A DNA stretch of 64,000 nucleotides from Methylocystis iwaonis (GTDB lineage Bacteria > Pseudomonadota > Alphaproteobacteria > Rhizobiales > Beijerinckiaceae), in the NCBI RefSeq assembly GCF_027925385.1, contig NZ_AP027142.1, forward strand, positions 726,001-790,000, given 5' to 3'. A program made the translations under genes and the position numbers. Positions 1 through 7,614 of the stretch are shown in pieces. Under the pieces are notes generated by a model, which was given only the letters and a program-made list of their open reading frames with translations, searched no databases and was not told the DNA's origin. Every line of letters begins with the position of its first letter. The first letter of the stretch is position 1.

Positions 1-823
1 AGCCCGTCGGCCCCCATGAGGTCTGGCCGCCGCCGGTCGCGCCGTCGCGCGTCAGCCGCCCGACCGCCGCTTCGACCTTGGCGCTGGTGAAGCGCCGGCC
101 GCCCTGTTTGGGGGCGAAGTAATCGCCGACGATCTCCTGTATCCGCGCCACGGCGGCCCCGAAGGCCGCCAAGTCCCGCTCGGCGAGCGCCGGCAGCGCC
201 TGCATCAGCACGAGGCGGCACAGCTCTCCGCTTTCCGCCGCGCTGGATGGCGGCAGCGCCACAAAGGCCTCGCGTTCGTCCGCGCCATGCAGGCCCACGC
301 AAGTCGGGTCGCAAATGAGCAGCACGCGCCACGCTTCGGGAAACGCGCTCCTGGCGATGACCGGCGGCGTCAGCGTCCCTGGCCCACGCCCGCCGTCGAC
401 CACGACGCCCCCGGTGACAAAAAGGCCCGCGCCCAAGCCGGAGCGCGCGCCGCGCGACATGAGCGCGGCGTCGGCGGCAGAATCATGCGGCAAATCCTCG
501 AGCCGCCGTAGGGCGGCCGCGATCGCCAGCGCGAGCTGCGTGCCCGAGCCGAAGCCTGAATGCGCGGGAATGGCCTCGTGGATCGTCAGCGCATGGGCGG
601 CGCCCGGCGCAAGCGCCGCCTGCGCCCGCGCCAGCAACTGCGCGCCGCGCGCGCTCTCCGGCCCTTCGACGCTATTCTCTTCGGCGCGGGCGAGGGTCAG
701 CCGCGTGGCGGGCGCGTCGAGGGAGAGGCCGAGCCCCCCGAATTTGCGCCCGAGCCCGCCGTTCATGTCGAGAAAACCGAGATGTAGCCGGGCGGTGGCC
801 GCGACGCTCACTGTGGCCGCCAT
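1..823 (-). CDS. Beta-ribofuranosylaminobenzene 5'-phosphate synthase (partial, runs off the window)
   Basis: Reading the minus strand from the ATG at 823 gives an open frame to the window edge, so the C-terminus is missing (about 274 residues visible). The N-terminus contains TARLHLGFLDMNGGLGRKFG, typical of beta-RFAP synthase, a GHMP-kinase-fold enzyme. It is followed by a Gly/Ser-rich motif (HSGFGSGTQLALAIAAA) that matches the GHMP phosphate-binding loop. The enzyme condenses PRPP with p-aminobenzoate (or 4-hydroxybenzoate) in the first committed step to tetrahydromethanopterin, the C1 carrier used for formaldehyde oxidation in methylotrophs. It is divergent from the PCD-folP-folK run, which suits a pterin cofactor locus. 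The family call rests on motif recognition. Confidence 0.85.
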   Translation of the reverse strand, partial: MAATVSVAATARLHLGFLDMNGGLGRKFGGLGLSLDAPATRLTLARAEENSVEGPESARGAQLLARAQAALAPGAAHALTIHEAIPAHSGFGSGTQLALAIAAALRRLEDLPHDSAADAALMSRGARSGLGAGLFVTGGVVVDGGRGPGTLTPPVIARSAFPEAWRVLLICDPTCVGLHGADEREAFVALPPSSAAESGELCRLVLMQALPALAERDLAAFGAAVARIQEIVGDYFAPKQGGRRFTSAKVEAAVGRLTRDGATGGGQTSWGPTG

Positions 824-933
824 GTCGTTCCTTGTGTCGATCGAGCAAGACTTCACGCTCGTTTAGGCTATATCTGGCTCAGGCGAAAGAAGTTGCGCCG
901 CCGCAAAAGCGATCGGCGGCAAGGGGAGGCGGC

Positions 934-1308
934 ATGAGCGAGGAAGAACGGGCGCTGCCCGAGAACGAGATCGTCGAGCGTCTTGGCAAGGAACTGCCGC
1001 ACTGGCGCTACGAAAACGGCTGGATTCGCCGCAAATACAAGACTCATAGCTGGAAGGGCACGCTGATGGTGATCAATACGATCGGCCATCTCGCCGAGGC
1101 CGCCTGGCACCACCCCGACATCGCCGCCTCCTACGCCTGGGTCGAGGTCAAGTTCATGACCCATACCGCGAAGGGCGTGACCGACAAGGATTTTGCGCTG
1201 GCAAAAAAGATCGAGGAGGTCGTCGGCTGGCGCCCCGGCCAGGAGGGCGGGCCCCTCGAAGGCACGCCCGAGACCGACCAGCGCTTCGCCTATATCAAAT
1301 ATGACTGA
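934..1308 (+). CDS. 4a-hydroxytetrahydrobiopterin dehydratase (PCD family)
   Basis: This is a 124-residue protein of the pterin-4a-carbinolamine dehydratase family, about the usual length. The HHPDI motif near residue 56 carries the family's active-site histidines, and the following (A/S)YxWVEVKFMTHTAKGVTDKDFALAKKI segment is the conserved C-terminal half. I chose the ATG at 934 because it follows a purine-rich AGGGGAGG site. A longer upstream reading has no family similarity. The 3' end overlaps folP by 8 bases, which suggests coupled translation. Family members dehydrate 4a-hydroxypterins. In methylotrophs a PCD gene beside H4MPT or folate genes probably serves pterin synthesis or recycling, but its exact substrate here is inferred. 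Confidence 0.88.
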   Translation: MSEEERALPENEIVERLGKELPHWRYENGWIRRKYKTHSWKGTLMVINTIGHLAEAAWHHPDIAASYAWVEVKFMTHTAKGVTDKDFALAKKIEEVVGWRPGQEGGPLEGTPETDQRFAYIKYD

Positions 1309-2161
1309 GGCCCTTTCGTTCGACCGGGAGGCGATCGCCGCCGCCCGGGACCGCTTTTTCGCGCCCATTGGCCGGCGCCCGGTCATCATGGGGATCGTCA
1401 ATGTGACGCCCGATTCCTTTTCCGATGGCGGGCTATTCGCCTCGCGGGACGCAGCCCTCGCCCAGGCGAGAAGGCTCGCGGCCGAGGGCGCGGACATCGT
1501 CGACGTCGGCGCCGAATCGACGCGCCCGGGCCACACGCCCGTGGCCTCGGAAGAGGAATGGGCCCGGCTGGAGCCGCTGCTCGCCGCCTTGGTGCGGGAG
1601 GCGGGGGCGCCGGTCTCGATCGACACCTATAAAGCCGCGACCGCCCGCCGGGCGCTGGCGGTCGGCGTCGCCATCGTTAACGACATTTGGGGATTGCAGC
1701 GCGATCCCGATATGGCGCCGGCGATCGCCGAGGCTGGAGCCGGCGCGGTGGTCATGCATAACCGCGACGCGACCGAGCCCGAGATCGACATCGTCTCGGA
1801 TATGCTGCGCTTCTTCGAGTGTTCGCTCGAGATCGCGCGGCGCGCGGGAGTTTCCGAGCGGCATATTGCGCTCGATCCCGGCATCGGCTTCGGCAAGAGC
1901 CGGCAGCAGAATTATGCGGCCCTGCGGGCCGTCCCCGAGCTTCTCGCGCTCGGATTTCCCTTGCTGATCGGCGTCTCGCGCAAATCTATCTTCAAGGACT
2001 TGCCGGACGGCGCGGTCGAGGGGCGCCTGGTCGGCACGATTGCCGCCAATTTGATGGCGGCGGTCGGCGGCGCGCAGATTTTCAGAGTCCACGACGTCGC
2101 AGAGCACCGCGCGGCCTTCGAGGTTTTTTCGACATTGCGCGGCGCTGCGGCGAAGGGGTGA
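1301..2161 (+). CDS. folP: Dihydropteroate synthase
   Basis: The 286-residue protein joins dihydropterin pyrophosphate to p-aminobenzoate in folate synthesis (cytosolic TIM barrel). Visible family motifs are MGIVNVTPDSFSDGG (pterin loop, about residue 31), DVGAESTRPGH (loop 2), the SIDTYKAATARRAL strand, DPGIGFGK and a C-terminal RVHDV. The ATG at 1301 overlaps the end of the PCD gene. An upstream in-frame start would only extend into that gene. folK follows after a 3-base gap, so PCD, folP and folK look like one operon. Confidence 0.95.
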   Translation: MTEALSFDREAIAAARDRFFAPIGRRPVIMGIVNVTPDSFSDGGLFASRDAALAQARRLAAEGADIVDVGAESTRPGHTPVASEEEWARLEPLLAALVREAGAPVSIDTYKAATARRALAVGVAIVNDIWGLQRDPDMAPAIAEAGAGAVVMHNRDATEPEIDIVSDMLRFFECSLEIARRAGVSERHIALDPGIGFGKSRQQNYAALRAVPELLALGFPLLIGVSRKSIFKDLPDGAVEGRLVGTIAANLMAAVGGAQIFRVHDVAEHRAAFEVFSTLRGAAAKG

Positions 2162-2164
2162 CGC

Positions 2165-2644
2165 ATGAGAGTGGGGTTTGGGCTCGGCAGCAATATCGGC
2201 GACAAGCCGGCCAATATTCGCAAAGCGTTGGATCTTCTGGAAACGCGCGGGATTGCGCGATTGACGGCGGCATCGCGGATCTACCGCACGCCGCCATGGG
2301 GCGTCACCGACCAGGGGGATTTCGCTAACGCCTGCGCGATTGGCGAGACAGATTTGTCGCCTTACGAGCTTCTCGCCGCCGTGAAGACGATCGAGGCCGA
2401 CATGGGGCGCGAGCCGAGCCGCCGTTGGGGGCCGCGGCTGATCGACGTCGACATCCTGTTTTTGGGCGACCACACGCTCGACGATCCAGAACTGACGTTG
2501 CCGCACAAGGAGTTATTCGGCCGCGGCTTCGTTTTGATCCCCCTTGTCGAGATCGCGCCCGATCTCGTGCTCGATGGAGCGCCGATCGCGGAAGCGTTGC
2601 AAAGGGTCGATTGCGACGGAGTCAGGCCCTGGAGCGAAGGCTGA
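2165..2644 (+). CDS. folK: 2-amino-4-hydroxy-6-hydroxymethyldihydropteridine pyrophosphokinase
   Basis: HPPK of 159 residues, the normal size. It transfers pyrophosphate from ATP to 6-hydroxymethyl-dihydropterin, giving the substrate for FolP. The N-terminal GLGSNIGDKPANI, the middle SRIYRTPPWG and the signature RWGPRLIDVDILF (metal-binding Asp pair) are all present. It is the last gene of the PCD-folP-folK run. A long non-coding region then leads to the pmoC start. Confidence 0.95.
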   Translation: MRVGFGLGSNIGDKPANIRKALDLLETRGIARLTAASRIYRTPPWGVTDQGDFANACAIGETDLSPYELLAAVKTIEADMGREPSRRWGPRLIDVDILFLGDHTLDDPELTLPHKELFGRGFVLIPLVEIAPDLVLDGAPIAEALQRVDCDGVRPWSEG

Positions 2645-3212
2645 ACGGCCTACCCTCGATGGTCGGTATTGCCGCATTGCAGCATCCTGACCCCGAAAGA
2701 CGCCCGAAAAGAGACGATGATGTCTCATAATGCTCTGGTTTTATGTGGATATTGCACCGTCTCAGAAAAATCCGCCATGCGCCCGAATCCGGACAGTAGG
2801 GTAGTCAATTCCCTATCCACTGGGGTTGTTTGGACTATTCGATAGACAGTTGAATGCTATCCTGATGGGTATTGTCATTATGTTGGTGAGAGGGAATGGT
2901 TGGGCCACGCTAAACGGGGTCTGTTGGCTTGGCTCGGGAGGGCCAGTTTGGGTCTCTGTTTAGGCGGCGACGTCGGTGTTCGTCCGATAACAACAAGGCG
3001 GCCCTATTGGATGTTCGAGCTTCTCGGGAGAATTTCTCTCTTGGGTTCGGGGTCCGAGAGCTGCGGCAAGAAAGGGCGGGACGGTCCTGGGCTCCGTTAA
3101 CAGCGGGTCCGGCCTCACGTTAATCAAACGAGGACGAAGCGGCTCCGTTCCGGGAGGCGGAGCTTTTTTACCGGTCACGCGCATCCCTGGGAGCACATAG
3201 GAGGAGTTAAAT
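2645..3212 (+). promoter_or_regulatory. Long upstream/leader region of pmoCAB
   Basis: There are 568 bases between folK and pmoC. Two short overlapping open frames at 2900-3123 have no recognisable product and no good ribosome-binding site, so I treat the region as non-coding. The stretch 2740-2890 is clearly more AT-rich than its surroundings and is the likely promoter area. I could not pick -35/-10 boxes with correct spacing by eye. An AGGAGG site sits at 3199-3205, ideally placed for the pmoC ATG at 3213. The hairpin at 3142-3169 is listed separately. Confidence 0.6.
3142..3169 (+). terminator. Terminator-like hairpin in the pmoC leader
   Basis: GCTCCG (3142-3147) can pair with CGGAGC (3158-3163) across a 10-base loop, and six T residues follow directly (3164-3169). 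This is the form of a short Rho-independent terminator, but it lies 43 bases upstream of the pmoC start. An alternative smaller pairing (CTCC 3143-3146 with GGAG 3153-3156) would exclude it. It could be a leader attenuator, the end of an upstream small RNA, or chance in GC-rich DNA. Confidence 0.45.
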
Positions 3213-3983
3213 ATGAGCTCGACGACTAGCACGGCTGCCGGCGCAGCCGCTGAAGTAGAGTCCGTAGTCGATCTGCGCGGCATGTGGATCGGCCTTGCGG
3301 TTCTGAATGTTTTCTATCTGATCGTCCGCATTTACGAGCAGGTCTTCGGCTGGCGCGCCGGCCTCGACTCGTTCGCTCCGGAATTCCAGACCTACTGGAT
3401 GTCGATCCTTTGGACCGAAATCCCGCTGGAGCTCGTCTCCGGTCTGGCGCTCGCCGGCTTCCTGTGGAAGACCCGCGACCGTAACGTCGACGCCGTGGCC
3501 CCGCGCGAAGAGATGCGCCGCCTGGTGGTCCTCGTTCAGTGGCTGGTCGTTTACGGCATCGCCATCTACTGGGGCGCCTCGTTCTTCACCGAGCAGGACG
3601 GCACCTGGCACATGACGGTTATCCGTGACACGGACTTCACGCCGTCGCACATCATCGAGTTCTACATGAGCTACCCGATCTATTCGGTGATCGCGGTCGG
3701 CGCGTTCTTCTATGCGAAGACCCGCATTCCGTATTTTGCTCATGGCTACTCGCTGGCGTTCCTGATCGTCGCCATCGGCCCGTTCATGATCATCCCGAAC
3801 GTCGGCCTGAACGAGTGGGGCCACACCTTCTGGTTCATGGAAGAGCTGTTCGTTGCGCCGCTGCACTGGGGCTTCGTGTTCTTCGGCTGGATGGCGCTCG
3901 GCGTGTTCGGCGTCGTGCTGCAGATCCTCGGCCGCATCCATGCGCTGATCGGCAAGGAAGGCGTCGCCCTCCTCACCGAGTAA
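3213..3983 (+). CDS. pmoC: Particulate methane monooxygenase subunit C
   Basis: The 256-residue integral membrane subunit of pMMO, the copper enzyme that oxidises methane to methanol in intracytoplasmic membranes. The family's metal-binding triad D-x3-H-x12-H is intact: Asp129 and His133 in DGTWH and His146 in the following TPSH. These correspond to the CuC/zinc site residues described for Methylocystis pMMO. Several hydrophobic helices are visible (for example around residues 30, 60, 105 and 150-170). The ATG at 3213 has a strong AGGAGG site 8 bases upstream. pmoC is the first gene of pmoCAB, and a strong hairpin separates it from pmoA. Confidence 0.98.
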   Translation: MSSTTSTAAGAAAEVESVVDLRGMWIGLAVLNVFYLIVRIYEQVFGWRAGLDSFAPEFQTYWMSILWTEIPLELVSGLALAGFLWKTRDRNVDAVAPREEMRRLVVLVQWLVVYGIAIYWGASFFTEQDGTWHMTVIRDTDFTPSHIIEFYMSYPIYSVIAVGAFFYAKTRIPYFAHGYSLAFLIVAIGPFMIIPNVGLNEWGHTFWFMEELFVAPLHWGFVFFGWMALGVFGVVLQILGRIHALIGKEGVALLTE

Positions 3984-3994
3984 AATGTGACGAC

Positions 3995-4023
3995 CCGCTC
4001 GCGCCCGGAAAGGGCGCGGGCGG
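3995..4023 (+). other. Strong intercistronic hairpin between pmoC and pmoA
   Basis: CCGCTCGCGCCC (3995-4006) pairs with GGGCGCGGGCGG (4012-4023). This is a 12-bp stem with one G-U pair and a GGAAA loop, beginning 12 bases after the pmoC stop. No uninterrupted T tract follows, although a TTTTCTTT stretch lies about 20 bases downstream. It is more likely an RNA-stability or processing element, or a partial terminator, than a full terminator, because pmoA and pmoB depend on the same promoter region. The rest of the gap to pmoA (4024-4301) shows no gene. Confidence 0.65.
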
Positions 4024-4301
4024 AAGGTTCGGGCGCGGGACTTTTCTTTAGACAAGAGACGGAGCGTTTTCTGGCCGCCATTGGCGACTGGGGTGGTTCT
4101 TCTCGCGTCGCAGTCAGGGGGTTCCCTGGCTGAAAAGGCAAGACTTCGCTCAGGCGGCGCGCAAGCGCGGCCCAAAGGAAATGCCGGGCGGGGCCCTAGA
4201 GGCGATCGTCCGGGCGCGGTCCGGAGGCGCGACGCTTCCGGTCAGCGGCAAAAAGAAACTCGGGGCCTTAAGGCGCTCGAGAAACACCAAGGAGAAGAGT
4301 G

Positions 4302-5060
4302 ATGTCACAATCGAAAAGCGGGGGGGCGGTCGGTCCGTTCAACTCCGTCGCCGAGGCGGCGGGTTGCGTCGCGACGACGGACTGGATGCTTCTGGTTCTG
4401 CTGTTCTTTGCGGTCCTGGGCGGCTACCACGTCCACTTCATGCTGACGGCGGGCGACTGGGACTTCTGGGTCGACTGGAAGGATCGTCGTATGTGGCCGA
4501 CGGTTATTCCGATCCTCGGCGTGACCTTCTGCGCGGCGTCGCAGGCTTTCTGGTGGGTCAACTTCCGTCTTCCGTTCGGCGCCGTTTTCGCGGTTCTGGG
4601 CCTGATGATCGGCGAGTGGATCAACCGCTACGTCAACTTCTGGGGCTGGACCTACTTCCCGATCAGCCTCGTGTTCCCGTCTGCTCTGATCGTTCCGGCG
4701 ATCTGGCTCGACGTGATCCTGCTCCTGTCGGGTTCCTATGTGATCACCGCGGTTGTCGGCTCGCTCGGCTGGGGTCTGCTGTTCTATCCGAACAACTGGC
4801 CGGCGATCGCCGCCTTCCACCAGGCGACCGAGCAGCATGGTCAGTTGATGACGCTGGCCGATCTCATCGGTCTGCACTTCGTCCGCACCTCGATGCCGGA
4901 ATACATCCGCATGGTCGAGCGCGGCACGCTGCGCACCTTCGGTAAGGACGTTGTGCCGGTTGCGGCGTTCTTCTCGGGCTTCGTCTCGATGATGGTGTAC
5001 TTCCTGTGGTGGTTCATGGGTCGCTGGTATTCCACGACCAAGCGGATCGAGCAGATCTAA
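4302..5060 (+). CDS. pmoA: Particulate methane monooxygenase subunit A
   Basis: The protein is 252 residues, exactly the usual PmoA length, and reads MSQSKSGGAVGPFNSVAEA at its N-terminus. It is the hydrophobic beta subunit of pMMO with about seven membrane helices. The conserved blocks used for methanotroph phylogeny are present (GDWDFWVDWKDRRMWPT, INRYVNFWGWTYFPIS, LLFYPNNWPAIAAFHQ, TSMPEYIRMVERGTLRTFG). I chose the ATG at 4302 over an adjacent GTG at 4299 because of the family length and the AAGGAGAAG site just upstream. The sequence looks like the conventional (type 1) pMMO of Methylocystaceae, not the high-affinity second isoform, but that distinction needs an alignment. Confidence 0.98.
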   Translation: MSQSKSGGAVGPFNSVAEAAGCVATTDWMLLVLLFFAVLGGYHVHFMLTAGDWDFWVDWKDRRMWPTVIPILGVTFCAASQAFWWVNFRLPFGAVFAVLGLMIGEWINRYVNFWGWTYFPISLVFPSALIVPAIWLDVILLLSGSYVITAVVGSLGWGLLFYPNNWPAIAAFHQATEQHGQLMTLADLIGLHFVRTSMPEYIRMVERGTLRTFGKDVVPVAAFFSGFVSMMVYFLWWFMGRWYSTTKRIEQI

Positions 5061-5180
5061 TCACCCAAAAAGACGCGGCGGAAATTGGTTGGATCATCGG
5101 TTTGGCCTGATCTGTCGCGGATGAATAAATCGGCTGGCGCGCGAGGCGCCGGCCGGAAGAAGAACCTGGGAGGTTTGTTC

Positions 5181-6440
5181 ATGAAAAAGCTAGTCAAGCT
5201 CGCCGCCTTCGGCGCGGCGGCTGCTGTGGCGGCGACGCTCGGAGCGGTCGCTCCGGCCTCGGCGCACGGCGAGAAGTCCCAGCAGGCGTTCCTTCGCATG
5301 CGCACGCTGAACTGGTATGACGTTCAGTGGTCGAAGACGACGGTCAACGTCAACGAGGACATGGTCCTGTCCGGCAAGGTTCACGTCTTCTCGGCGTGGC
5401 CGCAGGCGGTCGCCAATCCGAAGGTGTCGTTCCTGAACGCCGGCGAGCCGGGTCCGGTTCTGGTCCGCACCGCTCAGTTCATCGGCGAGCAGTTCGCTCC
5501 TCGTTCGGTGTCTCTGGAGATCGGCAAGGACTACGCCTTCTCGATCAACCTGCGCGGTCGTCGCGCCGGCCGTTGGCACGTTCACGCTCAGATCAACGTC
5601 GAAGGCGGCGGCCCGATCATCGGACCCGGCCAGTGGATCGAGATCAAGGGCGACATGAAGGACTTCACCGATCCGGTGACGCTCCTCGACGGCTCGACGG
5701 TCGACCTCGAGAACTACGGCATCAGCCGCGTTTACGCGTGGCATCTGCCGTGGCTGGCGGTTGGCGCCGCGTGGATCCTGTTCTGGTTCATCCGGAAGGG
5801 CATCATCGCCTCTTACCTGCGTGTTGCCGAAGGCCGTCCTGACGACGTCATCGGCGATGACGACCGCCGCATCGGCGCGATCGTTCTCGCTCTGACGATC
5901 CTCGCGACGATCGTCGGCTACGCCGTGACGAACTCGACCTTCCCGCGCACGATCCCGCTTCAGGCCGGCTTGCAGAAGCCGCTGACGCCGATCGAGACGG
6001 AAGGCACCGTGGGCGTGGGCAAGGAGCAGGTGTCGACCGAGCTGAACGGCGGCGTCTACAAGGTTCCGGGCCGCGAGCTGACGATCAACGTGAAGGTCAA
6101 GAACGGCACGTCGCAGCCGGTTCGCCTCGGCGAATATACGGCGGCTGGCCTGCGCTTCCTGAACCCGACCGTGTTCACGCAGAAGCCTGACTTCCCGGAT
6201 TACCTGCTTGCTGACCGTGGTCTGTCGAACGACGACGTGATTGCGCCGGGCGAGTCGAAGGAAATCGTCGTGAAGATCCAGGACGCGCGTTGGGACATCG
6301 AGCGTCTCTCCGACCTCGCCTACGACACGGACAGCCAGGTCGGCGGTCTGCTGTTCTTCTTCACGCCGGACGGCAAGCGCTTTGCGGCTGAAATCGGCGG
6401 CCCGGTCATTCCGAAGTTCGTCGCCGGCGACATGCCCTAA
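5181..6440 (+). CDS. pmoB: Particulate methane monooxygenase subunit B
   Basis: The 419-residue copper-binding subunit of pMMO. A signal peptide ends at ASA-28, so the mature protein begins with His29. His133 and His135 (WHVH) complete the known three-histidine CuB site. The order is an N-terminal cupredoxin domain, two membrane helices (about residues 190-208 and 232-252) and a C-terminal cupredoxin domain. The ATG at 5181 gives a normal signal sequence (MKKLVKLAAFGAAAA) after a GGGAGG site. The longer upstream reading adds a segment without family similarity. A very strong terminator follows the gene. Confidence 0.98.
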   Translation: MKKLVKLAAFGAAAAVAATLGAVAPASAHGEKSQQAFLRMRTLNWYDVQWSKTTVNVNEDMVLSGKVHVFSAWPQAVANPKVSFLNAGEPGPVLVRTAQFIGEQFAPRSVSLEIGKDYAFSINLRGRRAGRWHVHAQINVEGGGPIIGPGQWIEIKGDMKDFTDPVTLLDGSTVDLENYGISRVYAWHLPWLAVGAAWILFWFIRKGIIASYLRVAEGRPDDVIGDDDRRIGAIVLALTILATIVGYAVTNSTFPRTIPLQAGLQKPLTPIETEGTVGVGKEQVSTELNGGVYKVPGRELTINVKVKNGTSQPVRLGEYTAAGLRFLNPTVFTQKPDFPDYLLADRGLSNDDVIAPGESKEIVVKIQDARWDIERLSDLAYDTDSQVGGLLFFFTPDGKRFAAEIGGPVIPKFVAGDMP

Positions 6441-6467
6441 GCGAAACTCGGTAGCCTGAACTAATGC

Positions 6468-6501
6468 GCCGGCCGGACGAAAGTCCGGCCGGTCGCGTTT
6501 T
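6468..6501 (+). terminator. Terminator of pmoCAB
   Basis: CCGGCCGGAC (6469-6478) and GTCCGGCCGG (6483-6492) form a perfect 10-bp stem with a GAAA tetraloop, 28 bases after the pmoB stop. A short GTTTT stretch follows at 6497-6501. The stem is strong and the T tract weak, which is common in GC-rich genomes. Confidence 0.85.
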
Positions 6502-6678
6502 GGGGGGACCACTCCAGCTCTAAGCGGGCGACCGACCGGCGCGGACCGCCGCTTGTTTGGGCAATGCGCAACCTTTAGATAAGGCCAACAGGCGCATTCC
6601 CGGCGGCCATATGGCCGCGAGGAACGGCGAGCCTTCCTGGCCGCCGATCGACCGCGCCACGCGAGGAGCCGCGCGGAC

Positions 6679-7614
6679 GTGTCCAATCTTTCCTCTTTCT
6701 TCGACGCCAGCGCCGGCAACGCCTGGATCTTCATCCCGACCGCCATCGTGCTCGGCGCCTTGCATGGGCTGGAGCCGGGGCATTCGAAGACGATGATGGC
6801 GGCCTTTATCGTCGCGGTGCGTGGCACAGTGGGACAGGCGGCGCTTCTAGGGCTTGCCGCGACAATCTCCCATTCCGCGATCGTGTGGCTCGTCGCTTTG
6901 ATCGGCATGTCCCTTGGAGATCAGATAAACGTCGAGGCCAACGAGCCTTATCTGCAGATCGTCTCGGGCTTGATGATCCTGACCGTCGCCGTCTGGATGA
7001 CGTGGCGCATGTGGCGAAACACGACCGCTTCGCCGGCGCCCGCCCATGCCGATGTCGATCACATCCATGCCCATCACGGACATGATCACGATCACAGCGA
7101 CCACCACGGTCACGCTCATCACACCCACGAGCATGGCGATCATCATCACCACCCGCATGGCGCGGGGGCAGCGCTCGCCACGAGCGTCGAAGAACAGGAG
7201 TTCGAAAACGAGCTTCTATCCGTCGATTCGACCGTTTACGCCGACGCACATGAGCGGGAGCATGCGCTCGAGATCGAGCGGCGCTTCGCAAATCGCGAGG
7301 CGACCACGGGACAGATCATCCTCTTTGGGCTCACCGGCGGGCTCATCCCCTGTCCCGCCTCGATCACCGTCCTTCTGCTTTGTCTGCAGGCCGGACGATT
7401 CACTCTTGGCGCGGCGCTCGTGCTGGCTTTCAGCGTCGGCTTGGCGCTCACGCTCGTTCTGGTGGGCGTCGCCGCGGCGCTCGGGGTGCGCCATGCCGTT
7501 TCGCGCTTTCCGGCGCTCGAGGGGCTCGCGGCGCGCGCGCCCTATCTTTCGAGCGGTCTCGTGGCGCTCGTCGGCCTCTATACGATCGCCATCGGCGTGC
7601 GCGGGCTGGCCTGA
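6679..7614 (+). CDS. Nickel/cobalt efflux-type transporter (RcnA/NicO family) with His-rich loop
   Basis: The 311-residue polytopic membrane protein has the NicO-family motif HGLEPGHSKTMMAAF in the first helix region and GGLIPCPASITVLLLCLQ in the second half. Residues about 123-160 form a cytosolic loop extremely rich in His and Asp, as in E. coli RcnA, which likely senses or gathers metal. The start is a GTG at 6679 with GAGGAG upstream. No better ATG is available before the hydrophobic segment. The family exports Ni2+ or Co2+. The gene lies right after the pmoCAB terminator, so a role in metal homeostasis around pMMO is possible but not shown. The metal is not decided by sequence. Confidence 0.85.
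   Translation: MSNLSSFFDASAGNAWIFIPTAIVLGALHGLEPGHSKTMMAAFIVAVRGTVGQAALLGLAATISHSAIVWLVALIGMSLGDQINVEANEPYLQIVSGLMILTVAVWMTWRMWRNTTASPAPAHADVDHIHAHHGHDHDHSDHHGHAHHTHEHGDHHHHPHGAGAALATSVEEQEFENELLSVDSTVYADAHEREHALEIERRFANREATTGQIILFGLTGGLIPCPASITVLLLCLQAGRFTLGAALVLAFSVGLALTLVLVGVAAALGVRHAVSRFPALEGLAARAPYLSSGLVALVGLYTIAIGVRGLA

Noticed and set aside
2900..3123. Two overlapping 64-66 codon frames in the pmoC leader
   Set aside because: No ribosome-binding site, no recognised motif, and they lie in a region that looks like a regulatory leader.
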